Below are positions 33,308-42,773 of a DNA stretch of 64,000 nucleotides, one piece after another (the first letter of the stretch is position 1; each line of letters begins with the position of its first letter). Origin of the DNA: Verrucomicrobiota bacterium (GTDB lineage: Bacteria; Verrucomicrobiota; Verrucomicrobiia; Limisphaerales; UBA1319); contig JAKLHY010000030.1 in assembly GCA_022709905.1 (NCBI GenBank), positions 1-64,000 of the forward strand. The letters run 5' to 3'. A program made the translations under genes and the position numbers. Under the pieces are notes generated by a model that was given only the letters and a program-made list of their open reading frames with translations, did no database searches and was not told the origin of the DNA.

Positions 33308-35993
33308 CCGCCCATTCTGGGTACGGATCCCGAGAACCTCGCATAGCCCTCCACAAGATCCGATTTAACAGGTCCTCGGGAGCGCGATCCACCTGTCTAA
33401 AATTGATCCGGCTGGACATCTGGGCGTCTTTGCGCAAAACAGGATCGCGCAGAGCTTGAGGATCGGGATTCATCTGGTCCAAAGGGACCCGATTGGCCAC
33501 CGCCATAAAAGGAGTATAATCCGGAGTTTCTGTAAAACACTCGAACATGGGATCCGCCGAGGCATCGAATTGGTTCATAGGAGGCATTCCGAGGATTTGC
33601 TCAATAGTCCGGAGAATGCTGATCGTGCTGAATTGAGTGCTGACCACGGTCTTTCTCTTGGCCCATGGGCTTGCCACATACGCCGTGGTCCGGTAGCCGC
33701 TGACGTGATCCCAGCCATTTTGCGGGTCGTCTTCGATCCCAAAAATCACCAGGTTGCTCCAAAACCGGGAATGACTGAAGGCTTGGACGATCTGGCCAAA
33801 TGCCAAGTCGTTGTCTGCGACACACGCCGCGGGCGTGGGGGATCCTCGGCTTGTGCCGCTGGTATGGTCGCTGGGCAAACAAATCAGGACTAACCGGGGC
33901 ATGTTGCCGTCCTGCTCCCAGGCGGCCAACTGGTTTGTGATGTATCGTGCGCGCCAGACGTCGGGGACCGCCATAATCCACCCGACATAATTGGTGGGGG
34001 TATAAGGGCGGATGCTCTCCACGCTGGGCTGGCTGGCAATGACCACCTCTCCCCGCCCCTGAAGGAACTCCTGCCAGTAATCCTTCCAGGCAGGTTCGCC
34101 TTTGCGGCTGGCATCAGCCCAACGACACATCGGCATGGCAAACTCGCCGAAGTTCCAGATCGACAGGCCGTGTTTCACCGCGTTGTCCCAAATAAATCCG
34201 CTGGGAGCGTAAGCCAAAGCGTCGTTTTCATCTTCCCCCATGCCATCCGGGTAGCTGCGCGGCCAACCGGCAAAGGACTTTTCCAGATAATCCGTTCCAA
34301 AAGCCGTGGTGCTCCATTGATGCCCATCGGCACTTAAAATCCCCGCGCAATAGGTGTTATCAAGCAACACAAACTCGCGAATCATCTTATGCTGATTCGG
34401 GGTGATGTCCTCCCCGAAAATGCAGAGCCTGGCGTCACCATTGCCTTCAGGGACATCGCCAAGGACCTGATCATAGGTACGGTTCTCTTTAATCACATAA
34501 ACCACGTTGCGGATGGTTGAAGGTTCGCCAATCCGTTCGGGAACCGGACGCGGAGCCTGGTTCGGCCGGGGCGGTTGCATCGCGTGGGCGATGCGCTCCC
34601 GCCGGTAATTGAATTCCACCTGAGCGGTCAAGGAAGCCAACTCCTGATCCTTGGGCAAGGGCATCAAGGACACCGAACCGTGGTAATGGTGCGAGTTGTA
34701 TCCCTCCGCCTGTAGTTCTTTGTTGCGCTTGGGTTGAATTGGCAGACCTTTGATGTTGGCCACAACAAGCTGATTGCGGCGGCCGTCGAAAAGCAGCGCG
34801 CCAGGATACCAACCCGATGGAATCAGCCCCATCAAGCGGGACCGTTTTCGGGCGGGTGAAAAACGCACGACGGCGACGGCGTTCTGGGTTCCATTGGCGA
34901 CATACAGCCGCCGCCCGGACCTGTCGAACGTCAGCGCGTTGGGACTTGCTCCCAGGAGATCAGCCGGGCTGGGTTTAACCCAGATGGTTTCCACCACCGT
35001 CCGAGAGCGTGTGTCAATCACGCTCAGATGATCGGCCGCAGCATTGGCGCAAACAACGTACCGGCGATCCGGAGAAACTGTCAGCGCGGAGGCATGCAAA
35101 CCGGCCAGGATTTCCAAGGTTTCCGCCGTCGTTTCGGCAGCCGATCCTCTCGCGCCCAAGGGCACCACTGTCACCGATCCTTCACTGGCGATGTGTCGGA
35201 TCGGATCCACCTTCACTTCGGTGCCTCGGCCGGCCGGTCCAACCAGATCCCCTGGGTTGGGGCGGCGCCCTCCCCAATTGCTGACATAGGCCCGATCTCC
35301 CACCAACACGACATCGTAAGGGGCCACACCCACGGGAAACACACGCAGCACTCGGCCATTCTGGATGTCGATTTCCAGCAGTTGATTCGACAAATTGCCG
35401 CAGACATAGAGCAATCGGCCGTCCGAACTCACCGCCAAACCGGTCGGGATTTCCTGTTTGCGGCGCGGGGCCGAGGCTGGAGGCAGGGGGATCGAATGCG
35501 ATGCGGTCACCGTGCCATCGGGAGCCACTTGGAACACTTTGACGCTGCCGTTGACGTTGCTAAGAAACAACCACCTTCCGTCAGGAGAAAACACCAGCCC
35601 CGTGTAACTCACCTGCCCTTCCTTGTCGGGACTCAAGATGTTTGCGGACGCCGTCGGCGGCGGGGGTTCGTTCTGCTTTTCCGCAGGCAGGAGCACCCGT
35701 TGTTTGATCTCCGCATTCTCAGGATCCAAAACGATCAGCTCGCTTGTCTTTCCCGAAACGACCAGCACCCGGCCGTCAGGCGACAAAGCCAGGGCTTGCG
35801 GACGCAATCCAGCCAGTTCGATCTGGCGTCCCCAAGGGGTGACTTCCTGGTTCACCGGCAGAATCGATCGAGCGTTTCCTTGCCGCCCGACGAGGACCCG
35901 TCCCTGATCTGGGGCCGCGCCCGAAAGCGAGGTTGCAGAAAAAGCCAGGAAAACACAAATTCCGCAAACGAGGAGGCAAACGATGCGTTTCAT
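33276..35993 (-). CDS. YncE-like beta-propeller fused to phosphoesterase domain
   Basis: Exported 905-residue protein of the bifunctional YncE / alkaline-phosphatase-superfamily type. The start MKRIVCLLVCGICVFLAFSA is a signal peptide and has AAGGT 4 bases upstream; an ATG six codons earlier is less good. Residues about 40-440 form a YVTN-type propeller (LALSPDGRVLVVSG, LVFSPDGRWLFLSN, LAVSSDGRLLYVCG, LTVSPDRRYVVCAN). From about 500 a phosphoesterase domain follows (IRNVVYVIKENRTYDQVLGD, SADGHQWSTTAFGTDYL, IPMYxx-like metal region, GIEDDPQNGWDHVSGYRT). This is the phospholipase C/phosphonopyruvate-type group; the substrate is unknown. The C-terminal end is acidic (EDEDED). Confidence 0.85.
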   Translation of the reverse strand: MKRIVCLLVCGICVFLAFSATSLSGAAPDQGRVLVGRQGNARSILPVNQEVTPWGRQIELAGLRPQALALSPDGRVLVVSGKTSELIVLDPENAEIKQRVLLPAEKQNEPPPPTASANILSPDKEGQVSYTGLVFSPDGRWLFLSNVNGSVKVFQVAPDGTVTASHSIPLPPASAPRRKQEIPTGLAVSSDGRLLYVCGNLSNQLLEIDIQNGRVLRVFPVGVAPYDVVLVGDRAYVSNWGGRRPNPGDLVGPAGRGTEVKVDPIRHIASEGSVTVVPLGARGSAAETTAETLEILAGLHASALTVSPDRRYVVCANAAADHLSVIDTRSRTVVETIWVKPSPADLLGASPNALTFDRSGRRLYVANGTQNAVAVVRFSPARKRSRLMGLIPSGWYPGALLFDGRRNQLVVANIKGLPIQPKRNKELQAEGYNSHHYHGSVSLMPLPKDQELASLTAQVEFNYRRERIAHAMQPPRPNQAPRPVPERIGEPSTIRNVVYVIKENRTYDQVLGDVPEGNGDARLCIFGEDITPNQHKMIREFVLLDNTYCAGILSADGHQWSTTAFGTDYLEKSFAGWPRSYPDGMGEDENDALAYAPSGFIWDNAVKHGLSIWNFGEFAMPMCRWADASRKGEPAWKDYWQEFLQGRGEVVIASQPSVESIRPYTPTNYVGWIMAVPDVWRARYITNQLAAWEQDGNMPRLVLICLPSDHTSGTSRGSPTPAACVADNDLAFGQIVQAFSHSRFWSNLVIFGIEDDPQNGWDHVSGYRTTAYVASPWAKRKTVVSTQFSTISILRTIEQILGMPPMNQFDASADPMFECFTETPDYTPFMAVANRVPLDQMNPDPQALRDPVLRKDAQMSSRINFRQVDRAPEDLLNRILWRAMRGSRDPYPEWAVSLIEDEDED

Positions 35994-36078
35994 AATACCT
36001 TCGGATATCACTCAATAAGACGAACGTGCACCCGTGTTCCGGGAGACCGACGTTTCTCGGGGCGCTTGATAGGAAAAC

Positions 36079-36106
36079 AGGCTAATGGCATTCTAGTGAG
36101 TGTCAA
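36079..36106 (-). promoter_or_regulatory. Candidate promoter of the YncE/phosphatase gene
   Basis: On the minus strand TTGACA (36106-36101), a 16-base spacer and TAGCCT (36084-36079). The -35 is perfect and the -10 weak. It would give an 80-base leader. The 36012-36238 gap is the divergent control region shared with the sensor kinase gene; I see no other clear element. Confidence 0.35.
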
Positions 36107-36238
36107 GTTTTCCAGAACACCCGATCCGTCTAACCCTGAAGGGGGTCCGACTCGAAGACCGCGAACAACAGAGGTTCCGGAGGCTGCCAGGCCATAAAAT
36201 GGCTTTACAGGCCGCACCCCGCATCCAAACAATAGGGC

Positions 36239-39200
36239 ATGGCAAGATTATGCTGGTGCCTGGCAATCGCCGGATTGATGACCGACCTGGGAGGATCCCA
36301 ACTGACCGCAACCCAGCGATCGCCCTTGTCCGAAAACAGAACCTGGCTTGTGGACCGTTGGGATACAGACGACGGTCTCCCTCATAATTCGGTCACCACC
36401 CTCCTTCAGACGCGGGACGGCTACCTCTGGCTTGGCACTCCCAACGGTTTGGTCCGGTTTGATGGCTTGGGTTTTGCCGTGTTCGATGAACAGAACACCC
36501 CCCGCCTGAATAGCAGCCGGATCACCCTGCTGTTCGAGGACAGTCAAACCAACCTCTGGGTGGGAACAGAAACCGCGGGCGTCGCCCTCATTCAGGGGGG
36601 CCAGATCAGCACCTTGAGCATCGGCGTGGGCGGCCCGGAAAAACGCCTCGCGTCGATCAGCGAGGAAGCCAATGGCAACGTTTGGCTCTATACGGCCAAC
36701 GGAGAGTTGTGGCGTTACTCGGCGTCGTCCCGAAGCAAGCTCACCCCCTTTCGTTTTGAGCTTTTCCGCCCCAGCGCCAATCGGTTTATCATGACCGAAC
36801 CCTCGGGCCCAGTCTGGATTGGAACCGACTGGCGCCAATCGGCCATAAGTTCCAGCCCGGATCTTCTGCCTCTCGAATTGAAAATAGATCGGGATTTCCC
36901 CGTGACCAAGCTCGACGGGCTGCTGGCCAGCAAGCGAGGCGGCTACTGGCGGCTGGCCGATGGGCATATCCAAAAATGCCTTGCCAGCCGAATCGAAAGG
37001 GATTGGGGAGTGTATCCCTGGAGATCGGGACCTGTCACCGCAATCTGTGAAGATCTGCAAGGCGGATTGCTCATAGGAACTCGAAGCGAAGGAATATTTT
37101 GGCTTACAGACGACGGCAAGATGCGGCGTCTGTCCCGACAGGAGGGCTTAACGTCGGACAATATTCTCTCGTTATGCGTGGACCAGGAAGGAGCCCTTTG
37201 GATCGGCACCGATGCTGGAGGATTAAATCGGGTTCGACAACCGGTTTTTTCCGTGTTGGATCTTTCGCTAAAATCAAGCGATCCACTGGTCCAATCCGTG
37301 TCTGAAGATGACCAGGGAGGACTCTGGATCGGTTCGCGAAATGGTGAAATCACTTACATCAGGGATGGCATGCAACAGGTGTTCGGCCCCACCGAGGGTT
37401 TGCTGATGGCCGATATTTGGTGTGTGTTCGTTGATCGCCATCAGGACATCTGGGCGGGAACCGGCGGAGCAGGATTGCTCAAACTTCAGCAGGGAATATT
37501 CGTTCCGGCTCCGGGCTTTGACCTCCTGTTCCACACTGTGCATGCTCTTTATCAGGACAGACAAGGACAGCTTTGGGCGGGGACTCAAGGCGGCTTGGCC
37601 CGGCGGGAGGGAGATCAGTGGCGAACCTATACCACAGCAGACGGCTTATCTGCAAACGACGTGCGCGCCATCACCGATGATGAGGCAGGCAGCCTCTGGA
37701 TCGGCACCATGGGAGGCGGACTGAATCGCTGGCGCCACGAACAATTCACAGCCTGGCGTAAACAGGATTCCCAGGGATTGTCCAGCGATGACATTACCTC
37801 CCTTCATCTCGATCGGGAGGGGACCCTGTGGATCGGAACACTCACCGGCGGGCTGAACCGGTTCGATGGAAATCAGTGGACCCATTACACCACCCAAGTC
37901 GGGCTTCCGAGCAATCACATCGGCTACATGGTGGAGGACGAACTGGGAAACCTCTGGATAGGCTCGAATACGGGTTTGGTGCGGATTCGAAAACAGGAAC
38001 TGGAAGACTTTGCCGCCCGAAAAACCACCTTTGTCTCCTGCCGTGTCTTTGGCAAACCGGACGGTTTGCCCACGCGGGCCTGCACCTCGGGCTCCCAACC
38101 CGGCGGCTGCCGGACTCGGGACGGAACCCTCTGGTTCCCCACCGCCAAAGGCTTGGCATCCCTCAATCCCCTGCATCTCAGCCGAAATCCGCATGCGCCA
38201 CCCGTAACGATCGAATCTGTCTTTATCGATGGACAAGCCCAGAATACGAATACGCTCAAGGTGATTTTGCCGGCGCTTCTCACTGTGCCAGCCGGCCGTG
38301 AACGAGTGGAAATCCACTACAACAGCCTCAGCCTTTCGGCGCCCAACAAGAGCCGTTACCAATACTGCCTCGAAGGATACGAAACGAAATGGACGGAAGC
38401 CGGAAACAGCCGGATTGCACGATATTCCCGTCTGCCGCCAGGACGTTATCGATTTCACGTCAAGGCAGGCAATGAGGACGGGGTGTGGAACGAAGAAGGT
38501 TCCAGCCTTGCCCTCATCGTCCAGCCTCCGCTCTGGCGCAAAGGATGGTTCCTCGGTCTGACCGTCACCGTGGTCCTGGGCTCAATCATCGCCGGAGTGC
38601 ATTTCGTTTCAACCCAGAGACTCCAACGCCAGTTGGAACGTCTCCGTCACCAGGAAGCCCTCGAGAAAGAACGCGCCCGCATTGCCCAAGACATCCATGA
38701 TCAACTCGGAGCCAGCCTCACCCAAGTCGCCCTGCTGGGCGAATTGATTGAGGGGGACAAGAACGATCCTGGAGAAGTCGAAAACCACGCCCGCCAGATT
38801 ACGCTGACCGCCCGCGAAACCACCCGCACCTTGGACGAAATTGTCTGGGCGGTCAATCCCTCCAACGACACCCTGGACAGCCTGATCAATTACCTCTGCA
38901 AGCACGCCCAGGACTACCTCGCCGTCGCAGGCCTGCGGTACCGCCTCGATGTCCCGTCCGACCTGCCTTCACTCACCATCCCCCCCGAGTTCCGTCATCA
39001 TCTCTACCTCACCTTCAAGGAAGCCATCACTAATGTCGTGCGCCACGCCAACGCCCAATCCGTCCTCGTCCGCCTGCAACTCGGATCCGGCACGTTCACG
39101 TTGGAGATCGAGGATGATGGCCGGGGGATTGCCCCCATGGATGAAAAGACGGCTCTGGCACGGAATGGATTGAGGGGAATGCGCAAGCGGATTGAAAGCC

Positions 39201-39277
39201 TGGGCGGACGCCTGGTCATCGGTCCCGGCTCGCCCCGGGGCACCCGAGTCGAGATCACCACCCCCATCCACAGCTGA
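36239..39277 (+). CDS. Two-component propeller-type sensor histidine kinase
   Basis: 1012-residue membrane sensor. After a short N-terminal hydrophobic segment comes a large Reg_prop double propeller (about 35-640) with many copies of a repeat like DREGTLWIGTLTGGLNRFDG, then a Y_Y_Y domain (about 680-745, IHYNSLSLSAPNKSRYQYCL), a membrane helix (about 769-790), a HisKA_3 dimerisation helix with H820 in RIAQDIHDQLGASLTQ, and an ATPase domain with DDGRGI and NGLRGMRKRIESLGG. This matches NarX-like HisKA_3 kinases. The cognate LuxR-type regulator starts 110 bases downstream. The ligand is probably an extracellular polymer or its breakdown product, by analogy only. Confidence 0.92.
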   Translation: MARLCWCLAIAGLMTDLGGSQLTATQRSPLSENRTWLVDRWDTDDGLPHNSVTTLLQTRDGYLWLGTPNGLVRFDGLGFAVFDEQNTPRLNSSRITLLFEDSQTNLWVGTETAGVALIQGGQISTLSIGVGGPEKRLASISEEANGNVWLYTANGELWRYSASSRSKLTPFRFELFRPSANRFIMTEPSGPVWIGTDWRQSAISSSPDLLPLELKIDRDFPVTKLDGLLASKRGGYWRLADGHIQKCLASRIERDWGVYPWRSGPVTAICEDLQGGLLIGTRSEGIFWLTDDGKMRRLSRQEGLTSDNILSLCVDQEGALWIGTDAGGLNRVRQPVFSVLDLSLKSSDPLVQSVSEDDQGGLWIGSRNGEITYIRDGMQQVFGPTEGLLMADIWCVFVDRHQDIWAGTGGAGLLKLQQGIFVPAPGFDLLFHTVHALYQDRQGQLWAGTQGGLARREGDQWRTYTTADGLSANDVRAITDDEAGSLWIGTMGGGLNRWRHEQFTAWRKQDSQGLSSDDITSLHLDREGTLWIGTLTGGLNRFDGNQWTHYTTQVGLPSNHIGYMVEDELGNLWIGSNTGLVRIRKQELEDFAARKTTFVSCRVFGKPDGLPTRACTSGSQPGGCRTRDGTLWFPTAKGLASLNPLHLSRNPHAPPVTIESVFIDGQAQNTNTLKVILPALLTVPAGRERVEIHYNSLSLSAPNKSRYQYCLEGYETKWTEAGNSRIARYSRLPPGRYRFHVKAGNEDGVWNEEGSSLALIVQPPLWRKGWFLGLTVTVVLGSIIAGVHFVSTQRLQRQLERLRHQEALEKERARIAQDIHDQLGASLTQVALLGELIEGDKNDPGEVENHARQITLTARETTRTLDEIVWAVNPSNDTLDSLINYLCKHAQDYLAVAGLRYRLDVPSDLPSLTIPPEFRHHLYLTFKEAITNVVRHANAQSVLVRLQLGSGTFTLEIEDDGRGIAPMDEKTALARNGLRGMRKRIESLGGRLVIGPGSPRGTRVEITTPIHS

Positions 39278-39387
39278 GTCCATCAACGTTCTCTTCCTCT
39301 TCCATTCATCCATAGAGCGCGACAGGGATTTCGTCGTGATAAACTGCTGGAGACTTTCCACAAGATCGGGCATATTGAACACGATCC

Positions 39388-40020
39388 GTGGTGATCACCG
39401 TTTCCATTGTTGAAGATAACGAGCAGGTGCGCAACACCCTGGCCCGGCTGCTCAATCGTGCCGAAGGCTTTCGCTGTCTCGGCCAGCACGCCAATGCCGA
39501 AGCCGCCCTCGAGGCGCTTCCCCAGGAACATCCCGATGTCGTGCTCATGGATATTAACCTGCCCGGCATGAATGGGGTCGAATGCGTCCGACGCCTCAAA
39601 CAGGTGGATCCCGCCATCCAGGTCGTGATGCTCACGGTCTATGAAGACACGGAGAACATCTTCAATGCCCTCGCCGCGGGAGCCACCGGATACCTCCTCA
39701 AACGCACCTCCCGCGAAGAACTGCTGGCCGCCATCCGTGACGTCAAACAGGGTGGATCCCCTATGACCACCCATATCGCCAGGAAGGTCGTGCAGTCCTT
39801 CCAACGTTCCGGGCCCTCCTCTCAATCGACCGAAAACCTCTCGCCCCGAGAACAGGAGGTGTTGGATTTCCTCGCCAAAGGATTTCTTTACAAGGAAATC
39901 GCCGACAAACTCGGCATCAGCTACGAAACCGTTCACACCTATATCCGGCGGATCTACGAAAAACTCCAGGTGCGCACCCGCACCGAAGCGGTCGCAAAAT
40001 TCCTCCGAACCGACAACTGA
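39388..40020 (+). CDS. NarL/FixJ-family response regulator
   Basis: 210 residues with a GTG start (no ATG in a suitable place). The receiver domain has acidic residues E9/D10, phospho-acceptor D55 in VVLMDINLPGMNG, T83 and K105 (YLLKRTS). The C-terminal LuxR-type helix-turn-helix is LSPREQEVLDFLAKGFLYKE then IADKLGISYETVHTYIRRIY. It pairs with the HisKA_3 kinase upstream. The targets are not visible. A 7-bp hairpin directly follows the stop. Confidence 0.94.
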   Translation: MVITVSIVEDNEQVRNTLARLLNRAEGFRCLGQHANAEAALEALPQEHPDVVLMDINLPGMNGVECVRRLKQVDPAIQVVMLTVYEDTENIFNALAAGATGYLLKRTSREELLAAIRDVKQGGSPMTTHIARKVVQSFQRSGPSSQSTENLSPREQEVLDFLAKGFLYKEIADKLGISYETVHTYIRRIYEKLQVRTRTEAVAKFLRTDN

Positions 40021-40411
40021 CTCCTGTCCCCAGTATTGGGGACTGGCAGGATTGAGGAAAAAGCGTAGTCTTCCTTCATCAACAACCGGGGCACAAGTGC
40101 AGGGCCTTGATCCGTGTGTGATGATAAATGGCGTCAGTCTGCAGCGCCGCGTCGGTTGCCGATTTTCACGGTGTGGTCAACAGCCACACCACGCAGCCAG
40201 AAGTCAGAAGAATTTGTTTCCGTGGAGTGGCCGGGTGCAAACCCGGCCCTTTTGTTTCCAGGAACAGACCTTGAGTCGCCCCGTTCCCCCAGTTATGCTG
40301 CAATAGAAACACGCCCCAGTGCGAGATGGATAAATAAGAAAACCAAAATCCATCAGCGCCAAATAGGCGCGGGCGATTTTTTGTGCCTAATAGATTGTTA
40401 AAAAGTGGCTT
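40021..40411 (+). other. Structured 3' or intergenic region with three hairpins
   Basis: No convincing gene in these 391 bases; the two open frames are proline/arginine-rich and unlike neighbours. Three stem-loops follow one another: GTCCCCA-GTAT-TGGGGAC (40026-40043) just after the regulator stop, GGTGTGG-TCAACAG-CCACACC (40170-40190), and a terminator at 40231. A further stem GCGCC-AAATA-GGCGC (40356-40370) is followed by gggcgatttttt and precedes the MoxR gene. I checked for known riboswitch cores and did not find one. A small RNA or a long structured 3' UTR is possible. Confidence 0.45.
40231..40259 (+). terminator. Rho-independent terminator after the response regulator
   Basis: Perfect 8-bp stem GGCCGGGT (40231-40238) with ACCCGGCC (40243-40250) around GCAA, followed by CTTTTGTTT. 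It is 210 bases after the response-regulator stop and 150 before the MoxR gene, so the transcript has a long 3' tail. Confidence 0.75.
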
Positions 40412-41353
40412 ATGCCAATATCCTCACATGAATTCGAACTCGTCGGCCGTCTTCGAGAGAGCATTGAAGGGGTAATCATCGGCAAATCCAACGCCGTCAG
40501 GTTGCTCGTGGCAGCCCTCCTGGCCCGCGGCCATGTCCTGATCGAAGACAGCCCGGGCCTCGGGAAAACCGCGCTGGCTCGTTCCCTGGCCCGGTTGATC
40601 GACTGTCCGTTTCGCAGAATCCAGTTCACTCCCGATCTCCTGCCCTCTGACATTACAGGCATGACGATCTTTGACCAGGCCAGCCAGGAGTTTCTCTTCA
40701 AACCGGGCCCGGTATTCTCGAGCATTGTTCTGGCCGATGAAATCAACCGGTCCACCCCTCGGATCCAGTCCGCTTTGCTCGAAGCCATGAACGAGCGACA
40801 GGTTTCCTACGATGGCAAAACCCATCCTTTGCCTGAACCCTTCATGGTCATCGCCACACAGAATCCCACCGAGTTCATTGGAACCTACCCCCTTCCAGAA
40901 TCGCAGTTGGACCGGTTTCTGATGCGGCTGAAACTTGGATTTCCAAATTCCCAAGAAGAATACAATATTTTGCTCTCTCGACGGCACGGAGATCCGGTGG
41001 AATCCCTGAAGCCTGTGATTGGAATGAGCGAAGTCGTGCATTTGATTGGCTTGACGCCGGACATCCGAATCGAGGACTCGGTCACCCGATACATTGTGGA
41101 GCTGGCCCAACGAAGCCGATCCTATGCGTCGGTCTCCACAGGGGTCAGTCCGCGCGGCACACTGCACCTGGCCGCTTCCGCCCAAGGCTTGGCCTTTGTC
41201 GAGGGACGAGACTACGTCGTCCCGGATGATGTCAAAACGGTCGCCCCGTTTGTTCTGGCTCATCGAATCGTGGTTCGGAATGATGGTCATCCGGGAGGAA
41301 CGGCAGGCCTGGAGATCATCAATCAGTTGTTACGTAAAGTCCCTGCTCCCTGA
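40412..41353 (+). CDS. Second MoxR-family AAA+ ATPase
   Basis: 313-residue AAA+ ATPase heading a second MoxR module. Walker A EDSPGLGKTALARS (about 45-58), Walker B SIVLADEINRSTPR (about 107-120), and sensor region ATQNPTEFIGTYPLPESQLD. It is only distantly like the MoxR at 11580 and lacks the extended N-terminus. The neighbours are a membrane DUF58 protein and a transglutaminase (TgpA type), an arrangement common in many phyla. Its likely role is chaperone for the DUF58 partner. A possible terminator-like stem lies just upstream (40356). Confidence 0.94.
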   Translation: MPISSHEFELVGRLRESIEGVIIGKSNAVRLLVAALLARGHVLIEDSPGLGKTALARSLARLIDCPFRRIQFTPDLLPSDITGMTIFDQASQEFLFKPGPVFSSIVLADEINRSTPRIQSALLEAMNERQVSYDGKTHPLPEPFMVIATQNPTEFIGTYPLPESQLDRFLMRLKLGFPNSQEEYNILLSRRHGDPVESLKPVIGMSEVVHLIGLTPDIRIEDSVTRYIVELAQRSRSYASVSTGVSPRGTLHLAASAQGLAFVEGRDYVVPDDVKTVAPFVLAHRIVVRNDGHPGGTAGLEIINQLLRKVPAP

Positions 41354-41462
41354 CAGAGCGAGTGATTCAGGCATCGTGTGCTTTGAAATCCCAAAATCGC
41401 CCACGTCGAGATCAACCGGAACTCGAAGTAGGTCTTCAGACTGAATACCAGAGGAAACCCGC

Positions 41463-42773
41463 GTGGCTGTGAGCACATCGACCTCAGAACAGAAGCCGCC
41501 AGAACAAAATGGGCTGCGACGATTCCGGATCACCCGCCGAGGATGGCTCTATCTGTTGTTGACCCTGATCATCGGAGTCAATGCGGTCCTTTCGAACAAC
41601 AATCCACTCTTTATGATGGCCGTGCTCCTGGCTGGTGGGTTTGGGACGGTCATCTTCATCGCGCGAACCATGCTGCGAGGGATCATCAGTCAGCGATGGC
41701 TCCCACCAGCCCTCCATGCCTGTGAAGAAGGCGATTATCGGATTCAGGTCCGATGCAATCACGGGCGGTTGGATCATTGTTTTCTCGAGCTCTACGATCA
41801 AACAACCCCCAATCAAACTGCCAGGAAAAGAGGTCAACATACCGGGCCCTGCCCAACAACTGTCCTTCGGGTTTTCGCCAGGATCCGATCCTTGCTCCCT
41901 GGAAAGGCGCAGACTACACGGCTCGAATCCTCTAGACGGCAGAGGACTCCGTTTACTCCCCTCCCCCCTCTGCGTCAAGGCGAGCAGGTGGAACTGGATC
42001 GTTTTTTCCGACCGGACAGGCGGGGATGGAACCGGTTTGCCCCCCTGCAACTCCGCTGTCGGCTGCCCTTTGGACTGCTGGAAATGACCCGGAGTCTGGG
42101 CTCTCACGATCAAGTGCTCGTCTTTCCACAAAGGCGACGTCTTACACGGCAATTTTTTGACTCGGCCGTGGCCCGGGAGACGGGCTTACAGGCCCATGCC
42201 CTGACTGCGGGGCCCGAATGCGAGGATTTTGCCGGCTTGCGGGAGTTTCGTGATGGGGACAATCCGCGGCTGATTCATTGGAAATCCTCCTCCCGTCTTC
42301 CCGATCAGCTCTTGCTGAAACAATACGAGCGAGGGCATGAGCGAAGAACGGTGGTGTTGCTGGATACCTGTGCGGCGGTGCCCCTGTCGGAGGCCCTATC
42401 GGAAATGTTGGAAGACAATATCTGCTTTGCCCTGGCCTTGATCGAAGCCCTGATCACCCAGGGGCAGGCCGTCACGTTTGGGGCATTCACACCGCAAATG
42501 ACCCGTCTCGATGTGCGCGGCGGCTCTCCGCAAAGCTTCAACGAGCTCAAACGCACCTTGGCCCTTCTGGCCCCCAGCCCGGAACATTCGGTCCGGGAAC
42601 TTGTCTCCCTCATCAGTGCCACTCCACAAACAACCTGCCTGACGCTGCTGTTATCCCCGCAAAACACGGCAATCCCCGCCCCTTCCATCCACCACCTGTT
42701 TTTGACCGCAAACGAGGTGAAATCATTCCTGTCGCCCGTGTCCAACGCGGACTCCCCTCCGTCCTATGCTTGA
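41463..42773 (+). CDS. DUF58 membrane protein
   Basis: 436 residues with a GTG start preceded by AGAGGA. Two N-terminal hydrophobic segments (about 27-45 and 47-68) anchor it, then a beta-rich domain and the DUF58 signature FAGLREFRDGDNPRLIHWKS (about 256-275). A vWA-like domain follows, starting VVLLDTCAAV. In many genomes this longer DUF58 type sits between MoxR and a transglutaminase, as here. The downstream gene overlaps by 8 bases. The gap of 109 bases after MoxR contains no gene. Confidence 0.88.
   Translation: MAVSTSTSEQKPPEQNGLRRFRITRRGWLYLLLTLIIGVNAVLSNNNPLFMMAVLLAGGFGTVIFIARTMLRGIISQRWLPPALHACEEGDYRIQVRCNHGRLDHCFLELYDQTTPNQTARKRGQHTGPCPTTVLRVFARIRSLLPGKAQTTRLESSRRQRTPFTPLPPLRQGEQVELDRFFRPDRRGWNRFAPLQLRCRLPFGLLEMTRSLGSHDQVLVFPQRRRLTRQFFDSAVARETGLQAHALTAGPECEDFAGLREFRDGDNPRLIHWKSSSRLPDQLLLKQYERGHERRTVVLLDTCAAVPLSEALSEMLEDNICFALALIEALITQGQAVTFGAFTPQMTRLDVRGGSPQSFNELKRTLALLAPSPEHSVRELVSLISATPQTTCLTLLLSPQNTAIPAPSIHHLFLTANEVKSFLSPVSNADSPPSYA

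Noticed and set aside
35028..36197. 389-codon plus-strand frame
   Set aside because: Antisense to the YncE/phosphatase gene, Arg/His/Gln-rich, no recognisable features.
40100..40230. Cobalamin-riboswitch-like string (gcagccagaagtcagaag)
   Set aside because: The rest of the riboswitch core is absent and the downstream gene is a MoxR ATPase, not a B12 gene.
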